From: JAFGPJ01 sp964439135
Lineage (GTDB): Bacteria; Planctomycetota; Phycisphaerae; Sedimentisphaerales; Anaerobacaceae
Direction: 5' to 3'
Assembly (NCBI GenBank): GCA_964439135.1
Contig: CAYTNN010000055.1
Span: 1 to 22,384, forward strand
DNA length: 22,384 bases
A program made the position numbers and the translations under genes. Under the pieces are notes generated by a model that did no database searches, was not told where the DNA came from, and saw nothing but the letters and a program-made list of their open reading frames with translations. Shown piece by piece: positions 14,740 through 21,297 of the stretch (position 1 is the first letter of the stretch; each line of letters begins with the position of its first letter).

Positions 14740-14943
14740 TTACAGATGCATCGGTACACAGACGTTAGCTTCACTTTTGGCGTGGTGGCCGCAGTGATCG
14801 CACCTGTACTCCGCATCTTCGATTAACACCTTGAATTCCTGCTCATCGCTGAGATGAAAACCCTGGGAAATAAGATAGCACAGGTGCTCGGTATGGCCCC
14901 CCGTGCAGCGTTCCGTATTCTGTTGTGTAAGTTCTTCAGCCAT
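14740..14943 (-). CDS. Small Cys/His-rich protein (zinc-ribbon-like), unknown function
   Basis: 67 residues from ATG at 14943, preceded by AAGGAAG at good spacing (an upstream in-frame ATG at 14973 would add ten residues without a better ribosome site). It has C-x(n)-H-x(3)-C near the start (RCTGGHTEHLC) and CDHCGHHAKSEANVCVP at the end, giving two plausible metal-binding Cys pairs: CxxC plus a downstream Cys, and C...C at the N-terminus. The family was not recognised. It is convergent with the M56 gene (116 bp apart). The region between holds no gene I can support. Confidence 0.6.
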   Translation of the reverse strand: MAEELTQQNTERCTGGHTEHLCYLISQGFHLSDEQEFKVLIEDAEYRCDHCGHHAKSEANVCVPMHL

Positions 14944-15336
14944 AATGAATACTTCCTTAATTATCCATTTCAATGTAAATAGCTATACGAGTTGTCTGAT
15001 TGAGAAGTTCATTTCAATTGGATAATACCGGATCTATCTCAGGAATTACGGGTAAGACGCAGAGCAGGTTTGAAAATCCGGCTATCTCTCGACTTGGATG
15101 AAGCAATGATGGGAGCAGTGGTAGAAAACGCAATAGGGCTCTGGTTAAGCATGACCGGCGAGTGCTCCTCCGCTACCACTCGCCGGTTCACGTCCAGCTT
15201 TCTGTCAATAGAGTACCTTATCGGCAGGAAATGGCACTATGTTAACCTGGATAAGAAAATTTGAAACGACCGGCTCCTGGTTTTGATATCGTTTATTCCG
15301 AATCGCGCATGATACAGAGGGGATTGGCGCCGGCTC
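14944..15336. other. Intergenic region with a strong hairpin, no confident gene
   Basis: 393 bp between the small Cys-rich gene and the ABC permease. It contains the hairpin at 15154-15187. A 64-codon frame (15070-15264, TTG start) runs through it (SMTGECSSATTRRFTSS) but has no ribosome site or recognised motif, and its sequence is largely dictated by the hairpin, so I did not call it. Confidence 0.5.
15154..15187 (+). other. Strong hairpin, 10-bp perfect stem
   Basis: ACCGGCGAGT (15154-15163) pairs perfectly with ACTCGCCGGT (15178-15187) over a 14-base loop. GC-rich, not followed by a T-run on either strand, so not an obvious intrinsic terminator. It may be a structured RNA, a dispersed dyad repeat or a remnant of a mobile element; nothing further can be told from the window. 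Confidence 0.45.
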
Positions 15337-16128
15337 TTAATTCACAAGCCGTTTTTTGAGCCTTCTTATCGCAAAGTAGCCGACTACGAGGATAAATATG
15401 GCGATATAGAGCAAATCCAGCAGAAGTGCCGGTCTATAATCGTTCATGCATACGGACCTGACTAATCTGACCGAGTGGGTCAGGGGGACAATTTCAGCCA
15501 GCGGTTGTACGAAACCGGGTAAATTTTCGATCGGAAAAACAACGCCCGAAAAGAAAAAAATCGGAGAGATAAAACCGGTGAAATAAAAATTGAAGTGGTT
15601 GATGGTTTTTACGAATGAGGTCACCAGCAGCGAAAGTGCCGCGAACATTACGCCGGTGAGAAAACCGACCAGCGGCGCTAGCAGCCCGTAAGGCAGAGCG
15701 ACGATTTTGAACGCTGACAGTATGCACAAAACGGCGAATGAGAAAAACAATCCCTTCGTCCCGGCCCATAACATTTCACCGACGATGAGGTTGTTGACGG
15801 TAATCGGCGCCGCCAGCATTCCATCATAGACTTTTTCGAACTCCAGCCGAATGAATGTGCCGAAGCTGCATTCGAACGCCGAGGTGAACATTGCCGTGGT
15901 GACCAGCAGGCCCGCGCCGAGAAATTCGATGTATCTGACTCCGCCCATCGGCTCGGTGATGTAATTGCCCAATCCGAGCCCGATACCGACCAGGAAAATA
16001 AAAGGTTCCACAAAGGGCGGGAATCCGTTGCTCACGATGTTCCTTGTATAGACTCGCATGTGTCGATACCAGACGCTGTATAGCCTCCAGTACAGAGGCG
16101 GATACTGGAGTGTCTTACTGTCGGTCAT
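15337..16128 (-). CDS. ABC-2 type exporter permease, NodJ-like
   Basis: Membrane subunit of an ABC-2 exporter. 263 residues with six hydrophobic spans: about 39-61, 70-90 (FLGAGLLVTTAMFTSAFE), 115-145, 150-175, 178-200 (the conserved FISPIFFFSGVVFPIENLP motif of ABC-2 permeases) and 232-252. The motif PLAEIVPLTHSVRLVRS after the sixth-span loop is also standard. The N-terminal amphipathic stretch WRLYSVWYRHMRVYTRN is usual in the NodJ/YadH-type permeases. The start overlaps the ATPase stop by 14 bases, so the two are translationally coupled. Substrate unknown; homologues export lipo-oligosaccharides, drugs or polysaccharides. Acts in the inner membrane as a complex with the next gene's product. 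Confidence 0.93.
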   Translation of the reverse strand: MTDSKTLQYPPLYWRLYSVWYRHMRVYTRNIVSNGFPPFVEPFIFLVGIGLGLGNYITEPMGGVRYIEFLGAGLLVTTAMFTSAFECSFGTFIRLEFEKVYDGMLAAPITVNNLIVGEMLWAGTKGLFFSFAVLCILSAFKIVALPYGLLAPLVGFLTGVMFAALSLLVTSFVKTINHFNFYFTGFISPIFFFSGVVFPIENLPGFVQPLAEIVPLTHSVRLVRSVCMNDYRPALLLDLLYIAIFILVVGYFAIRRLKKRLVN

Positions 16129-17050
16129 TAAGCTGTCTCCCTGTGGCTTTCAAGAAAACGTCCTCCAGATTGGTCTGCCTTATGAGATAATTGCCGGCCT
16201 TAAGATGAGTGGCCGCCATGTCTTTCAGCAGGTCGATTTCGTTGCAGTAGTAACGCATCACGTCGGGGGCATGGTCCGCCCGGACACGGTTCGAAAGCTT
16301 CTCCGGGTGGATCCCGCCGGCGGTTTCGGCGTCACGGACCTCAAGGACGTATGGTTCCATGTTCTCTTTCAATAAATTCTCCGGCCTGCCCTCCATGATT
16401 TTCTCGCCCTTGTGCATGATAAGAAGGCGGTCGCAAAGCTGGAACGCCTCTTCCATATAATGCGTTGTCAGCAGGACGGTCGTTCCTTTTTTCTGCAATT
16501 GCCGGATTTTGTCCCAGATCAGGTGTCGCACCTGTGGGTCCAGGCCGGTGGTGGGTTCGTCGAGAATCAATAATCTGGGCGAATTCAGAAGAGCCCTGGC
16601 TATTACCAGCCTCCGCTTCATGCCGCCGGAAAGATCTTTGATTTTGGATTTAGCTTTTTCGGAAAGTTCGAGGAAATCGAGCAGATATTCGATGCGTTCC
16701 TTTGCAACCTTAACCGGCATATTGTAGAACCGCGAATAAATCATCAAGTTCTGTATCACGTTCAGCTCATCATCCAGGTTGTCTTCCTGCTGGACGACGC
16801 CGGAGAGATATTTTATTGCCAGCTCGTTCGTAGCGGGGTCGTATCCGAAAATATCCATCCGGCTGTCGGGATTCTTGTCCCGGGTGCATTTGCCGTAAAT
16901 AATCTTCATCGCCGTGGTTTTGCCTGCGCCGTTTGGGCCTAAAAATCCGAAACAACTGCCGGACTCGACCGAAAAGCTGAGGTCGCGCACGGCCTGGATT
17001 TTGCCGAAGCTTTTACTGATATTTGTTACGGTTATTATTGTTTTTGCCAT
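16115..17050 (-). CDS. ABC-2 type exporter ATPase, NodI/CcmA-like
   Basis: Cytoplasmic ATP-binding subunit that powers the neighbouring permease. 311 residues from ATG at 17050 (an earlier in-frame TTG start to 17092 is less likely). Walker A GPNGAGKT at 38-45, Q-loop VVQQEDNLDDELN, ABC signature LSGGMKRRL, Walker B LLILDEPTTGLDP, and H-loop TTHYMEEA are all intact, so it should hydrolyse ATP. The C-terminal roughly 90 residues (YVLEVRDAE...YLIRQTNLEDVFLKATGR) are the usual extension of the NodI/CcmA exporter group (LEDVFLKATGR is its signature). The two genes are the only ones on this transcript I can support. The start lies about 280 bp from the divergent gene to the right. Confidence 0.95.
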   Translation of the reverse strand: MAKTIITVTNISKSFGKIQAVRDLSFSVESGSCFGFLGPNGAGKTTAMKIIYGKCTRDKNPDSRMDIFGYDPATNELAIKYLSGVVQQEDNLDDELNVIQNLMIYSRFYNMPVKVAKERIEYLLDFLELSEKAKSKIKDLSGGMKRRLVIARALLNSPRLLILDEPTTGLDPQVRHLIWDKIRQLQKKGTTVLLTTHYMEEAFQLCDRLLIMHKGEKIMEGRPENLLKENMEPYVLEVRDAETAGGIHPEKLSNRVRADHAPDVMRYYCNEIDLLKDMAATHLKAGNYLIRQTNLEDVFLKATGRQLNDRQ

Positions 17051-17269
17051 CTGGACTACTACTTCCGTACAAAGCGTAAGGTTCACCACCAATTTTCTAA
17101 ATTCGGCTACAATACCATATCTACCGCTGAATTGCAGCTATTCTATATCGTTATTTATATTTCGTGCAGTAGTGAAAAATGTTGCTCTCGCAGAAAGTTG
17201 AGGCTCCGACGGACTGGTATCCTGCGTCAATCCGGAGTATATTACTCAAGCTGACCGAATCGTTCTGTT

Positions 17270-17289
17270 ATCCCTGCGAAAGCAGGGAT
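17270..17289. repeat. Short dyad repeat (ATCCCTGC-GAAA-GCAGGGAT) near the URO-D-like gene
   Basis: Perfect 8-bp stem with a GAAA tetraloop: ATCCCTGC (17270-17277), GAAA, GCAGGGAT (17282-17289), followed by CCAGGAG. This form, A-T-C-C-C..GAAA..GGGAT-CCA, is the well-known type of dispersed intergenic dyad (Neisseria dRS3-like and similar repeats in many environmental genomes). Lies 44 bp before the GTG start, so it would be in the leader RNA. No other full copy was seen in the window. Confidence 0.6.
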
Positions 17290-17333
17290 CCAGGAGCGTA
17301 TCTGTACAGCGGACGGGATTAAAAGAAGGCGGC

Positions 17334-18673
17334 GTGAATATGATGACAAGACGTGAGAGATTAATGGCGACGTTACGCGGCGAACCGGTGGACCGGCCCC
17401 CGGTCAATTTCTACGAACTCGGCGGATTTGCCGTCGACCCGGCCGACCCGGACGATTTCAATGTCTATAACGACCCATCCTGGCAGCCGCTGCTGCAACT
17501 GGCCGAGCAGCAGTCCGACCTTATTCGAATGCGCAGTCCCGTCAGGCCTCGCGGTCACGAACCCGCCCTGAGCGAAGTCGAAGGACTCGATGTCGGCGGC
17601 CCCCGCGGCGAGTTCTTCAGGACGGAGAAATTTCAGGCCGATGGCTGCCGCTTTAAGCGTGTGACTCTGAAAATTGCCGGCAGGACAATGACGTCGCTGA
17701 CGCGCCGTTGTCCCGATCTCGACACAATCTGGACGCTGGAACACCTGCTGAAAAGCACCGATGATCTAAAGGCTTATCTGGAGCTGCCGGATGAAGTCTT
17801 CGCCGAGCAGATTGATGTCACCGGCCTGATCGAAGAGGACCGAAAGCTCGCCGAGCGGGGCATTGTCATGGTCGATACGGAAGACCCGCTTTGTGCCGCA
17901 GCGTATCTTTTCAGTATGGAAGATTTCACGATTATCGCTTTGACCGAGCAGAGCCTGTTTCACCGGCTGCTTGAGAAACTTTCTCGCTACATATACGCCA
18001 GGACGCGGGCGACGGCCGAGGAGTTCGCCGGTCATTTATGGCGCATCTACGGGCCGGAGTATGCGACCGAGCCTTACCTGCCGCCGCATCTTTTCAAAGA
18101 ATACGTCGTGCGTTACACCGGCCCGATGGTCGAGACCATTCAAAAGCACGGCGGTTTCGCCCGGATTCATTGTCACGGCAGGATTCGTGCCGTTCTCGAT
18201 TACATTGTCGAGATGAGCCCGGCCGCTATCGATCCGATCGAGCCGCCGCCTCAGGGGGATGTGGAGCTTGCATACGTCCGCCGCAGCTACGGCAAAGATT
18301 TGGTCCTTTTTGGAAATATCGAGTTCGCCGACATAGAAAACACCGAGCCGGCCGAGTTCGAAAAGCTNNNNNNNNNNNNNNNNNNNNNNNNNNNNNNNNN
18401 NNNNNNNNNNNNNNNNNNNNNNNNNNNNNNNNNNNNNNNNNNNNNNNNNNNNNNNNNNNNNNNNNNNGAAATATCGAGTTCGCCGACATAGAAAACACCG
18501 AGCCGGCCGAGTTCGAAAAGCTCGTCGAAAAGACTCTAAAAGATGGAACCGCCGGCCAGGGCAAAGGCTTTGTCCTGATGCCGTCCTCAGCCCCTATCAG
18601 CCGGAAAGTCACGCCCAGAGTGCTGGCGAACTATGAGACCATGATCCGCCTGGCAGCGAATTTTACATCGTGA
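17334..18673 (+). CDS. Uroporphyrinogen decarboxylase/corrinoid methyltransferase-family protein
   Basis: (beta/alpha)8-barrel protein of the URO-D superfamily; members either decarboxylate uroporphyrinogen III or, when outside haem operons, transfer methyl groups between corrinoid proteins and substrates. Opening TRRERLMATLRGEPVDRPPV is the family signature; IHCHGRIRAVLDYIVEM (family position of the His-x-Cys zinc site, here His-Cys-His-Gly) and YGKDLVLFGNIEF are standard C-terminal strands. A GTG start at 17334 or ATG at 17340/17343 is possible; the ribosome site is AAGAAGG. The gene is split by 100 N at 18368-18467, but the last 55 bases before and the first 55 after the gap are identical: removing 18368-18522 restores one open frame of 394 residues ending LAANFTS at 18673, so the gene is intact. 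A short dyad-type repeat is inserted in frame at 17565-17586. No partner corrinoid protein lies nearby; role uncertain. Confidence 0.85.
17565..17586 (+). repeat. In-frame intragenic repeat encoding PALSEVEG
   Basis: GCCCTGAGCGAAGTCGAAGG gives the residues A-L-S-E-V-E-G, and its reverse complement reads CCTTCGACTTCGCTCAGGGC, which I recognise as a common dispersed repeat of environmental genomes (often seen translated as SEVEG or FDFAQ). It sits in the N-terminal part of the URO-D-like gene as an apparent insertion between RPRGHE and LDVGGPRGE. Recognition is from memory. Confidence 0.5.
18368..18467. other. Assembly gap of 100 N with duplicated flanks
   Basis: Exactly 100 N. The 55 bases before (18313-18367) and the 55 after (18468-18522) are identical, so the two contigs simply overlap and no sequence is missing. 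An exact 55-base overlap is typical of contig ends from a k=55 de Bruijn graph. Confidence 0.95.
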
Positions 18674-18684
18674 CGAACTCGTAG

Positions 18685-18702
18685 GGTGGGCCTTGGCCCA
18701 CC
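18685..18702. repeat. GGTGGGCC-TT-GGCCCACC hairpin between convergent genes
   Basis: Perfect 8-bp arms (18685-18692 and 18695-18702) in the 37-bp gap between the stop codons of the URO-D-like and GH-D-like genes. The context GTAGGGTGGGC...GCCCACC is a common dispersed repeat type. No T-run follows, but its position suits a bidirectional terminator or transcript-end hairpin. Confidence 0.6.
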
Positions 18703-18710
18703 GATCAATA

Positions 18711-20741
18711 TTACAAAGGCACGGCATCGAAGACCAGCACCTCAAAAGGTTCCAGCTCGAACGTGTACTTTTTGCCTGCCGACAGCACAATGGCTTCGCT
18801 GTCGGCGTCCTGTTTCCACGGGCTCTTCAGGGAGTATTTTTCCGCCGCTCCGTTTGGCAGCTCAAAGGCTTTGCCGATGTCAATCGTAATACGGCCCGGC
18901 TTGTCACTCGGATTGCGCAGCGACAGGATACCTTTTCTCTCGGACCACGCGGCCCAGCCGTAAACTTCTCCCGCCGCCGGATCGCTGCCCACCCAGTGCG
19001 TGTCAACCAGCACGTCCGTATTGTCACGAGACCATTTCGCCGCCTCGGCCAGGGCGTCCCAGTGCTCCGGCGACATCAGAGACGGGGTGATATACAACTC
19101 CTGGCAGTTGGTCCCGCTGGCGAAGAAATCCCGAATATCTTCGGTAAGGCCAACGCTTTCTTTCGGTAGCCCGTGATTGGCGAACATGATGCCCTGGGTC
19201 ATGAGCGAATTGAGAGGATACAGCGGCGCGCGGCTCACGACGTTGTGGTAGGTCTCCTTGTCACGGTAGGTAATCTGCTGTTGGCGTTCTGTGCCGGTGC
19301 CGTGCTTGTTCCAGTCATGGCCGGATCGCCAGGTCGAATCGCAGTGCCACAGCCAGTACGGCGAGGACCATGTCCCCGTGGTGGTGTTAATAAACACATC
19401 GGGCTTGACGCGCCGCAGCTCGCTCATAAGCCGCAGCAGGGCCTCCATGTCACTTGCGAATTCGGCGGTGGTTCCGGCCGGCCTGTCGCCGAAACCGATG
19501 CCGTCGAACTTGAAATAGTTCAGGTTATAATCGTGAATCATTTTGATACAGACATCCCGGAACCTGCCGAAATATTTTTTGCCGGCCAGCGAGAAACCGC
19601 TCTTATTCGTTTCGAAACCCTGCTGCCGGCCGTACTTGAGCCTCGCCTCTTTAGCCTTGCCGTAGCCGCCGAAGGGAGAGAGCCATGCCCCCAAAACCGA
19701 GTCGTATTTTTCAACCACCTGCCGCAGCGGCGTAAATCCATCGGGAAAGCCCTCGTGAAACAGCCACAGCGAGGCCGGGTCATCCCATCCATCGTCTAAA
19801 ACGAATGACTGCATCGCTACTCCGCGCTTTTTGATCAGTTCTTTGCCGAACAGCTCGACCACTTCGATGAATTGCTCAGGCTGGATTTTCTCCGGCCCGT
19901 AGCCGATATCGTACCAACTGTTGTAATGCAGAAACGGCCTGTAGGGATGCACCCGCTGGCGTTCGACATAATACAAAAAGCCGCGTCGCAACTGTCCGGC
20001 CGGAACCACGCCGAACACCGAACTACAAACGAGCTGCTCGCCCGGCACCAGCCGAGTTGCATAAGGCAGGCTGCATCTAAAACCGTTCGAATCGCTCGTG
20101 CTTTTCGACAGGGGACTTTCAAAGGCAAAGAACATATTACCCGCCACCACAGGCGAGCCGTCAACAATGCCTTTGACCTCGGCCTTCGCCGCCAGCTCCC
20201 AAAGCACGATTTCTTTTATGTCGATTGCCTTGTATAGGACGGTGAAAGTGAATTGCTGCCGGACATAGTTAGAGCCGTCCCGCAGTATCGCACGCCAGAG
20301 AACTTCGAGATTCTTGTCGGGCAAGCCGAGAGTGACGAGAATCTCTTTGCCGGGTAGTCGCTCGCCTATCCGGCAAGACTTCAAGTCCGGCTCAATATTG
20401 TTAATTTCCGGCTTGCCTAAGATTCTAAGCTCGGAGCATCTCAAAATCCGCCCATCGTCTAAAATGAGTTGAAAACATTCAGCCTGTCCAGCGTTAATCG
20501 CAGCCCCGGTCAGCTTATCGACAATTCGACCGGGTTTTAACCGTCCTCCCGAGATATTCCATTCGCATGAAAGAACAGCATTTTCTAAAACCAGCTCTCC
20601 ATCGTCAAACCTGCACTGTCTGGCTCCCGGCTCCGGCCCGGGATATTCAACTCCCGCATTTGCCCGACCAAAAGCCCCCAAAACCAGCACGATTAAAATC
20701 ACAACATCAATAAACTGTTTATTCTGTATTCCGGTGCACAT
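18711..20741 (-). CDS. Secreted GH-D-like (GH27/GH36/GH31-type) glycoside hydrolase
   Basis: Probable alpha-galactosidase-like or related retaining glycosidase acting outside the cytoplasm. 676 residues from ATG at 20741, preceded by AAAGGAACG; an open extension to 20834 lacks a ribosome site. Residues 1-29 are a signal peptide (VVILIVLVLGAF then a basic break and ANA). A beta-sandwich N-domain (about 30-290, LVLENAVLSCEWNISGGRLKPGRIVDKLTG) precedes a TIM barrel: SFVLDDGWDDP; NLNYFKFDGIGF with Asp413, the expected nucleophile in the GH-D pattern Y-F-K-x-D; HCDSTWRSGHDW, which holds the likely acid/base Asp; then a C-terminal beta domain ending LEPFEVLVFDAVPL. Many homologues are annotated as enterotoxin-like or alpha-galactosidase. 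Substrate unknown. Convergent with the URO-D-like gene, divergent from GH20. Confidence 0.82.
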   Translation of the reverse strand: MCTGIQNKQFIDVVILIVLVLGAFGRANAGVEYPGPEPGARQCRFDDGELVLENAVLSCEWNISGGRLKPGRIVDKLTGAAINAGQAECFQLILDDGRILRCSELRILGKPEINNIEPDLKSCRIGERLPGKEILVTLGLPDKNLEVLWRAILRDGSNYVRQQFTFTVLYKAIDIKEIVLWELAAKAEVKGIVDGSPVVAGNMFFAFESPLSKSTSDSNGFRCSLPYATRLVPGEQLVCSSVFGVVPAGQLRRGFLYYVERQRVHPYRPFLHYNSWYDIGYGPEKIQPEQFIEVVELFGKELIKKRGVAMQSFVLDDGWDDPASLWLFHEGFPDGFTPLRQVVEKYDSVLGAWLSPFGGYGKAKEARLKYGRQQGFETNKSGFSLAGKKYFGRFRDVCIKMIHDYNLNYFKFDGIGFGDRPAGTTAEFASDMEALLRLMSELRRVKPDVFINTTTGTWSSPYWLWHCDSTWRSGHDWNKHGTGTERQQQITYRDKETYHNVVSRAPLYPLNSLMTQGIMFANHGLPKESVGLTEDIRDFFASGTNCQELYITPSLMSPEHWDALAEAAKWSRDNTDVLVDTHWVGSDPAAGEVYGWAAWSERKGILSLRNPSDKPGRITIDIGKAFELPNGAAEKYSLKSPWKQDADSEAIVLSAGKKYTFELEPFEVLVFDAVPL

Positions 20742-21297
20742 ATTGCGTTCCTTTCGTATTTTGCAAGTTTCGATCTCACATCTTACCAAGATTCCTGGCC
20801 AATATCGAGAATCTGATTGAGGGCTGTTTCTCACGGAGATTTTTCCAGAATTTGTCCGACGTTTTACGTAACAGTTCGTATAATAGATAACAAATTGAAT
20901 AAAGGATACAGGATGGTGAGTTTAGAATTATGAAATATTGAGGTTTAAAGTTAAAGAACATTAATGAACACAAGAATCCATGTTAATCGGTGTGAATCTG
21001 TGTTTTACAGAAAGCGATTTGAAAAAACAAAGCCAATGTTAATATGGGTAAAATAGCGTTAATTCAGTAATAGTAAAGATTTGTGGACATTTTGGTGATT
21101 TTAAGCGGTTTTGGTAGGCGAAAAACAAAGCCAAACAAAGCCAATTTGCCGGCCTTTGGCCGGAAATCCGAAACAAGTTGAATAAAAGACCTCATAGCTG
21201 GTTTTTAGAAAGGAAATCTGGTATAAAGCGTATGTTGCACGTTCGACAGGAAATTTCAGATGCTTATGGCGACATTTATAATCTCAGGAGGTAATTC
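20742..21297. other. Divergent intergenic region between two glycosidase genes
   Basis: 556 bp, A/T-rich, no gene supported. It holds a stretch (about 20965-21003) of the AATCCATGTTAATCGGTGTG type common in environmental intergenic repeats, three copies of ACAAAGCCAA (21027-21036, 21125-21134, 21135-21144, the last two in tandem), a perfect CCGGCC-TTT-GGCCGG hairpin (21149-21163), a TATAAA candidate -10 (21222-21227) with poor -35, and the GH20 ribosome site CAGGAGGT. Confidence 0.6.
21149..21163. repeat. CCGGCC-TTT-GGCCGG hairpin
   Basis: Perfect 6-bp inverted repeat with a three-base loop in the divergent region upstream of the GH20 gene, just after tandem ACAAAGCCAA copies. It could be a repeat unit or a regulator site; no T-run follows. 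Confidence 0.45.

Noticed and set aside
15154..15187. Group II intron domain V
   Set aside because: A GC-rich hairpin ending in GGTTCA recalls domain V, but the AGC catalytic triad, the bulge and any reverse-transcriptase gene are absent.
15150..15200. tRNA gene, because of a GGTTCAC-like T-arm sequence
   Set aside because: No acceptor stem, D-arm or anticodon arm can be folded around it.
18313..18522. A true tandem duplication in the URO-D-like gene
   Set aside because: The two copies are identical over exactly 55 bases and flank a placeholder N run, which is best explained by overlapping contig ends.
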